DNA of 64,000 nt from NCBI GenBank assembly GCA_038227135.1, contig JBBRQC010000003.1:71066-135065 (forward strand), given 5' to 3'. The notes beneath the pieces are model-generated. The model saw only the letters and a program-made list of their open reading frames with translations, searched no databases and was not told the DNA's origin. The translations under genes were made by a program, and so were the position numbers. Below, piece by piece: positions 1 to 7,196 of the stretch (position 1 is its first letter; each line of letters starts with the position of its first letter). The stretch comes from UBA4720 sp038227135. Its GTDB lineage: Bacteria > Gemmatimonadota > Gemmatimonadetes > Gemmatimonadales > Gemmatimonadaceae.

Positions 1-3000
1 GGCGGCTCAGCGCGGAGGCAATGCTCGGGCTCGCGAACCACGCAAGCACCAGCGGGAGGGTACCCATGATGAACAGAAACCGATCACCCGAGCTCGCAGC
101 TCTTCCCACCGTAGCATGAAGGCCGATCGCGACAATCAGCATCAGGCAGAGCGCGGTCACCGGCCTCATCTTGCGCCATACCTCCAGCTGCGAGCCCGTC
201 CTCATCGAACGTTCGACCTGGGATGCCGTTTGCCACTCGATGAGGTGCCGGTGGCTGATGAACAACCTGTACATCGTTCGGAGGATCGCATCCGCCGAGA
301 CGACCGCCTGATGGGGAAGAAAGACGAGCGCCAGCAGGAACTGCTGCGCGTTCGTTACGGCGTCGCGGCCGACCGCGAGGTAATACGCGAGCCACGACTG
401 ATCCCGGGGCGGACGCAGCAGCGATATGGTGAGAGAGAAGAGCCACGGAAATGCGATCGCCACCATCACGATCCCGGTCCACCGGATTACCGAACCGGGT
501 AGTATGAACCAGCCGACGATGAGCATCACCAGCTGCGCGATTTCGACCGTGCTACGACGCAGGTTGTCGAAGATTTTCCACCGGGAGATCGCCGATAGTC
601 TGTTCGGCACCGGGCCGTCCGGACCGGGAACGGTTCCCTTGAGCCAGCCTATCAGCTGCCAGTCACCACGGATCCAGCGGTGCTTGCGACGCGTGAAGGT
701 GAGATAGCGCGCGGGATAGTCATCGTACACCTCGATGTCGGTCGCCAGCCCGGCACGGGCGTACGTACCTTCGATCAGGTCGTGGCTGAGGAGAGTGTTC
801 TCCGGGAATCGTCCGTGAGTGGCATCCTCGAACGCATCGACGTCGTAGATCCCTTTTCCGGTGAAGCTCCCTTCGCCGAACAGATCCTGATACACGTCGG
901 ATACTGCGGTCGTATACGGATCGACACCCGGATGCCCGGAGTGTATCGCGGCAAATAGCGAACGGTGCGCGCTGGTGAGTGACACTCCGACTCGAGGCTG
1001 GATGATTCCGTATCCCTCGACGACTCGACCGGCGGCCGGATCGTACTGCGCGCGATTGAGCGGGTGCGCGATGGTGCCAACCAGAAGCTGCGCTGCGTCG
1101 CGGGGCAGTACTGTATCGGAGTCGAGCGTGATCACATAGCGGACGAAGCCCAACCTGGTCGTGTCGCCGATGATGGTCGAGAAGGCATCCTTGGCGCCTC
1201 CTCGCAGGAACTTGTTGAACTGCGCCAGCTTGCCCCGTTTGCGCTCCCAACCCATCCATACGTTCTGCTTCGCGTTCCACAGGCGTGGCCGGTGGAAGAG
1301 AAAGAACACATCAGCCCCGCCATTTCTGTATTTCGTGTTCAGGGCGCGAATGCCCGACGTCGCTGCGGCCAGGATCTCTTCGTCGTCAGGCCTGAGCTCG
1401 GTCGGAGAGTCGGTGAAGTCGCTGAGTATTGCGAACTGGAGGTTTGGGTCGCGGTTGGCGAGGTACTGCACTTCGATATGTTCGAGCGCTTCTTCTACGC
1501 CATGAACGCTGCTGAGGAGAGTCGGCACTACCACCGCGGTCATGTACTCTTCGGGAATGCCGTCGTCCCGTAACTCCAATTTCGAAAGAAGTCGGGGCGG
1601 CAACAGCAGCGTTATAAGCTGGTTGATGACTCCAATCCCGATCTCGCTCGCGGGTATGAGAGCGACAAGCGCGATAACGAGCTGTATGGTCGCGGGTGCG
1701 GTTTCTGCCACCTCGAGAATAACTGCCAGCGCGAACGCGGTGAACACCGTTATTCCGCCGAAGTACAGCGTGTTGGGGTGGCGCTGAGTCCAGCGGTACA
1801 GCCATTCTCCTGGCGGTGGCGTGTAGCAGACCTTTTCCTCGAAGACCGTCCGTCCCTTTTCGACGAGGAAGTAGCCGACGTGCGCATGCCTCGCGTCGCT
1901 CGGCTCGGCGAGCTTGGCCAGCGCCAGCACTTCACCCGCAATCTCTTCTTCAGGCCGCTTCACGCGCTTCGCCACGTGCTCGACGACGTGGCGATAGTGA
2001 TCGCGCGTTCCGAAGGTCATCGATGCATAGTGGCCGCTGGGATCCTGACGAAGCAGTTTTTCGGTGGCGCTCTGCGATTCGACGAAGTCCTTCCAGTCCA
2101 GCCGCGAGATCGTGCGAAGGCTGGTGATGCTGTTGGCGACCGTTACCTGGGTGAGCGCCACGCGACGGTTCGATCGCGTTGCTGCTTCTTCAGCGCTCGG
2201 TCCGTCTTCGGCGATCCACTGCTCGAGCCAGATCAGCGGTGTGAAGTTCGTCTGGTACGACCGCACCTGCTGGAGGAAGCGCGCGACCCACGTCGGAGTG
2301 AACGGAGGATGCTCGTCCACGAACGCAGCAAGCGCGATCGCCAGCGCCTGCGACGATTCCTCGCTCGCTTCCCGCAGCACCGTTGCGGCCCTGTCGGCAG
2401 ACTCCACTTCCTTGAGGCGTGCGGCAACCCGCAGCGCCATCCGGCGGATGTTCTCGACGAGGCCCAGCCTGAGCATCGTGGGTATCGCCCACAGCTCACC
2501 CATTCGAAGCGAAGTGACGGTTTGATACTCGCGGACGAACAGCGTGATGTTGTCGAGGTCCAGGTGGCCTTCGGTGTGCGCGATCAGCTCGATCGCTACC
2601 TCGTAAGCGCGTGGATATCCCGTCAGGGATCCGGTCGAGAGCTTGGGAAGCTCCTCGTAGTATCCCTTAGGAAGGTTTGTCCGTATCTCGCGGATGTGTT
2701 CCTGAACGATGTAGAAATTGTCCAGTAGCCAGTCCCCGGCAGGACTGATGTCGAGTCCACGCTCCGCCCCGTGATTGAGCTCCTGATAGACTCGATCGAG
2801 AACCATCTTGGTGTCGTCGAGACGGACAAGCAGCGGGCCGGGGCCCCGCTGTTTCTGCGCGGGGAGCAGATGATGTCCGCGGGCAACTGCACGCGCGCGC
2901 TCACCGAGTCGCTCCGCGCCCAGTACTTCACCCCGAATCGGGCCAACGAGTTCTTCGCTGGCAGCTCCATCGCGGGAGCGGCGAAAGAGACGACTCAGAC

Positions 3001-3037
3001 TTGTTGCAGGGTTTTTGGGCGGAATTGCTGTTGCCAC
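1..3037 (-). CDS. Cyclic beta-1,2-glucan synthase-like glycosyltransferase (GT84), 3' end outside window
   Basis: About 1012 codons are visible and the frame is still open at base 1, so the C-terminal (normally GH94 phosphorylase-like) part lies outside. The N-terminal about 400 residues form a soluble helical region; membrane segments follow near residues 420-470. A GT84 catalytic domain comes next with ITLDSDTVLPRDAA (about residue 637), GKGIYDVDAFE, HDLIEG and RRKHRWIRGDWQ (about residue 785). A cluster of membrane helices occupies the visible end. This is the architecture of NdvB/ChvB, which makes periplasmic cyclic glucans from UDP-glucose at the inner membrane. No ATG exists near the 5' end: the frame opens after a stop at 3047-3049 and the GTG at 3037, preceded by GGTGA, is the best start. 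Family assignment is strong; whether the product is cyclic is inferred. Confidence 0.9.
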   Translation of the reverse strand, partial: MATAIPPKNPATSLSRLFRRSRDGAASEELVGPIRGEVLGAERLGERARAVARGHHLLPAQKQRGPGPLLVRLDDTKMVLDRVYQELNHGAERGLDISPAGDWLLDNFYIVQEHIREIRTNLPKGYYEELPKLSTGSLTGYPRAYEVAIELIAHTEGHLDLDNITLFVREYQTVTSLRMGELWAIPTMLRLGLVENIRRMALRVAARLKEVESADRAATVLREASEESSQALAIALAAFVDEHPPFTPTWVARFLQQVRSYQTNFTPLIWLEQWIAEDGPSAEEAATRSNRRVALTQVTVANSITSLRTISRLDWKDFVESQSATEKLLRQDPSGHYASMTFGTRDHYRHVVEHVAKRVKRPEEEIAGEVLALAKLAEPSDARHAHVGYFLVEKGRTVFEEKVCYTPPPGEWLYRWTQRHPNTLYFGGITVFTAFALAVILEVAETAPATIQLVIALVALIPASEIGIGVINQLITLLLPPRLLSKLELRDDGIPEEYMTAVVVPTLLSSVHGVEEALEHIEVQYLANRDPNLQFAILSDFTDSPTELRPDDEEILAAATSGIRALNTKYRNGGADVFFLFHRPRLWNAKQNVWMGWERKRGKLAQFNKFLRGGAKDAFSTIIGDTTRLGFVRYVITLDSDTVLPRDAAQLLVGTIAHPLNRAQYDPAAGRVVEGYGIIQPRVGVSLTSAHRSLFAAIHSGHPGVDPYTTAVSDVYQDLFGEGSFTGKGIYDVDAFEDATHGRFPENTLLSHDLIEGTYARAGLATDIEVYDDYPARYLTFTRRKHRWIRGDWQLIGWLKGTVPGPDGPVPNRLSAISRWKIFDNLRRSTVEIAQLVMLIVGWFILPGSVIRWTGIVMVAIAFPWLFSLTISLLRPPRDQSWLAYYLAVGRDAVTNAQQFLLALVFLPHQAVVSADAILRTMYRLFISHRHLIEWQTASQVERSMRTGSQLEVWRKMRPVTALCLMLIVAIGLHATVGRAASSGDRFLFIMGTLPLVLAWFASPSIASALSR

Positions 3038-3103
3038 GTCACCTACTCAACGCCAAAGACATGCCGCTCCCGAATGGAGCACGACGCAAAATATCCTCGT
3101 TCG

Positions 3104-3358
3104 CTACTCGGCGTAGTAGGCTCGAATGCAGAGCGTCACCAGGCGTTGACGGAGAAGTTCGGATTGATCCGCATTCTGCGAACGCAACGACTCGGCCAGA
3201 GAGTTCCACAGTTTCTTGAGGATAATTATGAGTTGCTCGGGCTTGATGTCTCGATCACGGGCTTCCCGCGCCACTTTCCGGAACAGGGTCGAGAGCTCCC
3301 CGGTTGGACCGTCCGGGCGCTCCAGCTGCTCGGTGAGCGCGGTCCGCAACTCCTTCAT
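3104..3358 (-). CDS. Small helical protein of unknown function (84 aa)
   Basis: I do not recognise this family. The ATG at 3358 gives an 84-residue, charged, probably all-helical protein (LFRKVAREARDRDIKPEQL, then LKKLWNSLAES) ending in RAYYAE. The open frame continues upstream, but that extension is Pro/Arg-rich and does not look coding. It lies 66 nt upstream of the glucan synthase gene on the same strand, so the two may share a promoter. No signal peptide or metal motif is visible. Composition and lack of a competing frame support it as real, but nothing indicates its role. Confidence 0.5.
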   Translation of the reverse strand: MKELRTALTEQLERPDGPTGELSTLFRKVAREARDRDIKPEQLIIILKKLWNSLAESLRSQNADQSELLRQRLVTLCIRAYYAE

Positions 3359-3748
3359 GGTGCTTTCCGAAAGTGAGCTCACGGGCGGCTGCGGCAATGG
3401 TTTTTCAACCCCCCTCACTGTGGACGTAGGGTGCAGCCGACATTTGTTCCTGGAATATCTAGGCGTTTCCAGCCGCACGCCAGAGAACACGCGGGTCCGC
3501 AGGTTGCCAGTTGTGTTCAACTCTTCATGGCCGACCTGAGTGCGTAATGTTCTGATTTCTTGCGCGCGAAGGGGTAGTCGCCGCGCTATTGGGCTTGATG
3601 GGGCTCCACGGTTACCAGCCGAAGTTCGTTCGACAACTCGGAAGGCGTCGACGATGCGATGAGGCAGGGGGCTCTCGTGCTGTGCTGATAGACGCGACAT
3701 CCCGACTGTACTGCTGCGCCCATTGCACTGGATGCCTGAGCTGCGATC
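3359..3748. other. Gap without a convincing gene
   Basis: About 390 bases with open frames on both strands that read as Arg/Pro-rich shadow sequence. It presumably holds the promoter of the 84-aa gene and of the glucan synthase. I see no terminator, repeat or RNA gene here. Confidence 0.4.
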
Positions 3749-3916
3749 CTAGTTCTTGCGTGGTCTGTTTTTCTTTCCCGACTGGGGAATGGGACCGGGG
3801 TCTTTGGCGCTTTCCTTCACATGAAGCTTGTCCATCTCGTGCTGGTGCTCACCTTCGTTCCTGAGCTTCTGATCCGTGGCCATCGCATCTTTTTGGAACT
3901 TCCCGTTTGCCTTCAT
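3749..3916 (-). CDS. Small, very hydrophilic protein (55 aa)
   Basis: The ATG at 3916 has a clear ribosome binding site (GAGAGGAAGC), which decides it over an upstream in-frame start. The product is Lys/Asp/Glu/His-rich with no hydrophobic segment (MKANGKFQKDAMATDQKLR; basic C-terminus GKKNRPRKN). It resembles small stress-associated hydrophilic proteins in composition only; I cannot name a family. It stands alone between unrelated minus-strand genes. Confidence 0.5.
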   Translation of the reverse strand: MKANGKFQKDAMATDQKLRNEGEHQHEMDKLHVKESAKDPGPIPQSGKKNRPRKN

Positions 3917-4010
3917 GCTTCCTCTCGTGGTATACGCGCGTCTGTTGTACACGAAGCGTGCCCACATTTTTCCCGCCCTGGAGTCTGAAGATCTGCCGGG
4001 GTCGACCGGG

Positions 4011-4874
4011 CTAGCGGAATCGAAGCCCTGCCATCAGTCGGAAAAGCGTCACGTCGGACGGCACCGAATAAACTTGCGCACCCACGTCGAATATCCGACG
4101 GACGATAGCCGTAATCCCACCAAAAACAGTCGCGCGCACGAGGGGCGATGCAAGCTCCACCTGGGTCCGGTCGACGTTGCCACTCGCATCTGTGAATCCA
4201 ACCTGAAAATGGGGATCGATTCGGTTGGCGCCCGCTCCCGCATAGAACGAAACGCCCCCGGAGCCAGGGGCGAATCCCGCGGCGAGTTCACCGCCGAACA
4301 TGTCGGGGTGGAACGTGTCCTTCGACGAAGTCGTGCCGTAGCAGGGACTTGAAGGAGATGTTTGCTGGAGTGATGAACCTGGACAGGTAATAGCCCCTTT
4401 TACGTTTCCGAAGGTGCCGTGTACGCGGAGCATCAGCGTGGTACCGGTCGCGACAGGCCCAGAGGCGAAATGATGCGCCTGGGATATTCCGAAGCTGAAA
4501 AGGTTTGGCGTCGCTCTCGCAATCGTGACAGGGGGTAGATACGCTGCCTCGATCGCAAATCCGAACGGACCACCCACCGTTAACCGGGGCCGTCCAAATA
4601 CTGGTGAGAGCGAAGTGTGCTCGCTCTTCTGGGTGAAGCACGCGCCTGTTTGTTCGATCGCCGGATTCGGTTTCGGTATGTATTCACCTTCCGCGCCGAT
4701 TCGGATGCTGCCGGGTCTCATGACCTCCGGGGCGGTCGCCATGGAAAAAACGATAGGTGCCGTGTAAAAAGCCAGCAATTTTCCTTCATTGCTGGTTGTG
4801 CCGACTTTGCATTGAGCTGCTGCCTGGTGCTGCAGCACGAACAAAGACCCCACGACGACCAGACCTCGACGCAT
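4011..4874 (-). CDS. Predicted secreted outer-membrane beta-barrel protein (287 aa)
   Basis: The start at 4874 is chosen because it gives a signal peptide (MRRGLVVVGSLFVLQ, cut after QAAAQC) and has GGAG 6 nt upstream; the longer upstream frame is junk. After cleavage the protein shows alternating polar/hydrophobic strands rich in Gly and aromatics and ends in FRLMAGLRFR, a terminal-strand signature with a final aromatic-Arg. Conserved Cys pairs (CKVGTT, CFTQKS, ITCPGSS, PCYGT) suggest disulfides. No enzymatic motif. It lies 98 nt downstream of the secreted PIG-L-type deacetylase on the same strand. Function unknown. Confidence 0.65.
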   Translation of the reverse strand: MRRGLVVVGSLFVLQHQAAAQCKVGTTSNEGKLLAFYTAPIVFSMATAPEVMRPGSIRIGAEGEYIPKPNPAIEQTGACFTQKSEHTSLSPVFGRPRLTVGGPFGFAIEAAYLPPVTIARATPNLFSFGISQAHHFASGPVATGTTLMLRVHGTFGNVKGAITCPGSSLQQTSPSSPCYGTTSSKDTFHPDMFGGELAAGFAPGSGGVSFYAGAGANRIDPHFQVGFTDASGNVDRTQVELASPLVRATVFGGITAIVRRIFDVGAQVYSVPSDVTLFRLMAGLRFR

Positions 4875-4972
4875 TATCGCTCCAATGATGGTGAACCTGC
4901 CGGTGGTCACTAAGGTAGGATCCGTACAACGCCTCGGCGAGAAAGGCTCGGTAAGCGCAGCTATCCGGAGCG

Positions 4973-5866
4973 TCAGTGTATGGCTGGCACTGGCGAGCGC
5001 ACAAGGTAAGTGCGTTGCAGGCATTGCGCGTAAAACGCGCGGTGTTCCCGGTAAGCACTCCACCCTCGGTTGACCTCCATCATCTCTCGGTCATACGCGA
5101 GCAGAAGCGCTGTCTTGACTTGGGTCTGTTCGGTGGATCGGTTCGCGGCCCGTGTTGCCAGTGCGTAGCCCAGGTAAAAAATGGCCTCGAGTCGATGCCG
5201 CTTGCGCAAATCCGCGACTAGGAGGCCGGCCATTCTGTGGTCGTAGTGATCGTGTGGATTTCGCGCGATATTGGGGTCGTTCGTATGTAGAGTGATTCCC
5301 GGCGTATCCAGGTTAGTAACCGCGCCGACCGTAGCCACGAGGTCGTCCCACCCTCGATAGGTAGTGCTGGCATCGATCGCGGTAATCTCGGAGCGGGGGT
5401 TTGCCCGCAATTTCCGTAGGCTCCGGTAGCCGGAACGCGCAAAGCCTTTCCCGTCCCGATCCCCGTCAGGAAGGCGAAAGAAATACGACTCGGTGTTGTG
5501 GAGCGTGCATTTCGTTATGGAATGGCCGCCGATCTGGATCATCGAGCAGGCGATGGGCTCGGAAACGGGAATGCCGCCGGCAATTCGCGTCGACCGCAGG
5601 CCTGCTCTTTCTCGGGTCTGCCAATAGACGGAGTCTCGCCCGTCATCACCGGCGGTGAGGTAGACAAAAACGGCTCGATTCCCTGATCGAAGTCTCTGAG
5701 AGAGAACATCGCCCATGAATAGCTGCCAGTCGTCTTGGTGGGCGATCACAATAACATCTAGCGGGGTAGCCGGATTAGATAATAATCTAATTACTCCTGT
5801 CGTGTTACTGGCTCCCAGAATAGAAACCATGCAGGAGATCGCCAGGATACTGAAGGCCCGCTTCAT
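4973..5866 (-). CDS. Secreted PIG-L/LmbE-type deacetylase (297 aa)
   Basis: N-terminal hydrophobic signal (MKRAFSILAISCMVSILGAS) followed by a PIG-L fold: zinc motif IVIAHQDDWQ (family consensus AHPDDE), a central LTAGDDG turn, and the second ligand motif NPHDHYDHRM. PIG-L enzymes remove N-acetyl groups from N-acetylglucosamine-type substrates using zinc. The Pro-to-Gln and Glu-to-Trp changes in the first motif leave the His-x-Asp-Asp ligands intact. GGAG precedes MKRAF at 5866, so this start is preferred to one four codons upstream. Export suggests a periplasmic or surface glycan substrate, which is inference. Confidence 0.75.
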   Translation of the reverse strand: MKRAFSILAISCMVSILGASNTTGVIRLLSNPATPLDVIVIAHQDDWQLFMGDVLSQRLRSGNRAVFVYLTAGDDGRDSVYWQTRERAGLRSTRIAGGIPVSEPIACSMIQIGGHSITKCTLHNTESYFFRLPDGDRDGKGFARSGYRSLRKLRANPRSEITAIDASTTYRGWDDLVATVGAVTNLDTPGITLHTNDPNIARNPHDHYDHRMAGLLVADLRKRHRLEAIFYLGYALATRAANRSTEQTQVKTALLLAYDREMMEVNRGWSAYREHRAFYAQCLQRTYLVRSPVPAIH

Positions 5867-5915
5867 TAGGAGCTCCACGTCTGAAAGCTAGCAGGTTGTG
5901 CGGGTGCATCCCCAC

Positions 5916-5955
5916 GAAAAAGGAAAGCGGGCGTGGCTAATCGAAGCACACCCGC
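5916..5955 (-). terminator. Intrinsic terminator of the YceI-like gene
   Basis: Read on the minus strand: a 9-bp GC-rich stem (GCGGGTGTG/CACGCCCGC, one G-U pair) with an 11-nt loop, followed by TTTCCTTTTTC. It lies about 25 nt past the YceI stop codon. Confidence 0.75.
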
Positions 5956-5980
5956 CGGGTGGTTAGGCTCTTATCGAACG

Positions 5981-6541
5981 TTAAGCCTTAACGGCCTGAA
6001 CCTCTAGGCTGATCTTGATCTCGTTCCCCACCACCACACCGCCGGTCTCCAGCGCCTGGTTCCAGGTCAGGCCGAAATCCCGCCGATCGATCTTCCCCGT
6101 GCCACTGAAACCAACCCGCTCTCCTCCCCACGGATCCTTCTGCTTGCCCTCGAACTCCACGTCCAGAGTCACCGACTTGGTGACGTCTCGAATCATCAGA
6201 TCGCCCGTAAGCTTGAAGCGCTCCTTATCACCCTCAATGCGTGTACTGCGGAAGGTGATCTCCGGATAAACCTCGGCATTCAGAAAGTCAGCTGATCGAA
6301 GGTGCTGATCGCGCTGATCGGTCCGGGTGTCAAGACTCGCTGCCCTGAGCGTCGCTTCGACGGTGGATTTCTTGGGGTCCTTCTCATCGGTGTAAATGGT
6401 TCCGGTGACATCCCCAATCCGACCTTTTACGGTCGTAATCATCAGATGCTTTGCGGAAAACTCGACCAGCGTGTGGGTGGGATCGATTTTCCAGGCTGTT
6501 TTGGCTCCAGCTGCAGGAGCGGTTGTCGCGGTTGCTATCAT
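5981..6541 (-). CDS. YceI-family lipocalin-like polyprenyl-binding protein (186 aa)
   Basis: Full-length YceI domain: WKIDPTHTLVEFSAKHLMI at the start, GRIGDVTGTI, SADFLNAEVYPEITFRST, then KIDRRDFGLTWNQALETGG. YceI proteins are lipocalin-like beta-barrels that bind long polyprenyl chains. Most are exported, but here residues 1-14 (MIATATTAPAAGAK) are not a signal peptide, so this copy may be cytoplasmic. It is divergent from the HxlR regulator, with 134 nt between the start codons containing inverted TTACTA/TAGTAA elements. Such YceI/HxlR pairs are commonly redox- or quinone-responsive; that is inference here. Confidence 0.88.
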   Translation of the reverse strand: MIATATTAPAAGAKTAWKIDPTHTLVEFSAKHLMITTVKGRIGDVTGTIYTDEKDPKKSTVEATLRAASLDTRTDQRDQHLRSADFLNAEVYPEITFRSTRIEGDKERFKLTGDLMIRDVTKSVTLDVEFEGKQKDPWGGERVGFSGTGKIDRRDFGLTWNQALETGGVVVGNEIKISLEVQAVKA

Positions 6542-6605
6542 TTTGATTCCTCGGCGATCTTTCGGTTAGCAATTACCCATCAACTGCTGATAATGGGGAC
6601 TGGAC

Positions 6606-6636
6606 TTACTATTGATATGTTAGTATACTTTAGTAA
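6606..6636. promoter_or_regulatory. Candidate HxlR operator
   Basis: TTACTA at 6606-6611 faces TAGTA at 6621-6625 and again TAGTAA at 6631-6636, in an AT-rich patch of an otherwise GC-rich genome. TACTA-n9-TAGTA is the geometry of operators bound by HxlR-type dimers such as YodB. It lies midway between the divergent yceI-like and hxlR genes, so one regulator could control both. Confidence 0.55.
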
Positions 6637-6675
6637 GAAGCTTGTGTCAAGCTAGCATCTTTCCAAAATTTCAAT

Positions 6676-7044
6676 ATGGCCCGAAACGACTTACCCGCCC
6701 CTGTATGCGGTCGCTTCCATCAGGCCGTCGAGCTGATCGGCGGGCGATGGACCGGCGCAATCATCCAGACCCTGCTTCAGGGGAAAACGCGCTACGCGCT
6801 CATCAAGGCCGCAATCCCTGACATCACCGATAGGATGTTGTCGGATCGGCTCCGCTTCCTGGAATCCGAGGAGCTGGTCACGCGGAAGGTCGTTCCGCAA
6901 AGCCCCGTCCGCGTCGAATACGAGCTCACCGAGAAAGGAGCCTCACTTCAGAGCTCACTGCGTGAAATCGGTGCATGGGCCGAGCGGTGGATTTCGCTCG
7001 AACGGGTAGAGTCCGCGAAGAGCAAGAGTAAGGCTGCCGGCTGA
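6676..7044 (+). CDS. HxlR-family winged-helix transcriptional regulator (122 aa)
   Basis: Typical HxlR domain: CGRFHQAVELIGGRWTG with the conserved Cys at residue 11, then recognition helix DITDRMLSDRLRFLESEELV and wing VRVEYELTEKGASL. Cys near the N-terminus is the thiol sensor in quinone/diamide-responsive HxlR proteins such as YodB and QorR. Length is normal for the family. It is divergent from the YceI-like gene and probably autoregulated through the inverted elements between them. Confidence 0.9.
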   Translation: MARNDLPAPVCGRFHQAVELIGGRWTGAIIQTLLQGKTRYALIKAAIPDITDRMLSDRLRFLESEELVTRKVVPQSPVRVEYELTEKGASLQSSLREIGAWAERWISLERVESAKSKSKAAG

Positions 7045-7196
7045 TTCCAGCCGAAACCCGGGAGCACGACCGTGCGGTGAAAATGCGTCCTGCCCTCCGC
7101 CGCACCTCGTCTGTGTTGATTGTGCATTGTCCCCACTGCACTTTTCCAGCGACCCGGAGCTGCCGCTCCTCCCACTTAACCCCTTCTCCCAAGAAA

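Noticed and set aside
1778..2728. Long plus-strand open frame (316 codons) opposite the glucan synthase
   Set aside because: It is the exact antisense of the GT84 gene's N-terminal region; composition is Arg/Leu/His-rich and no motif is present.
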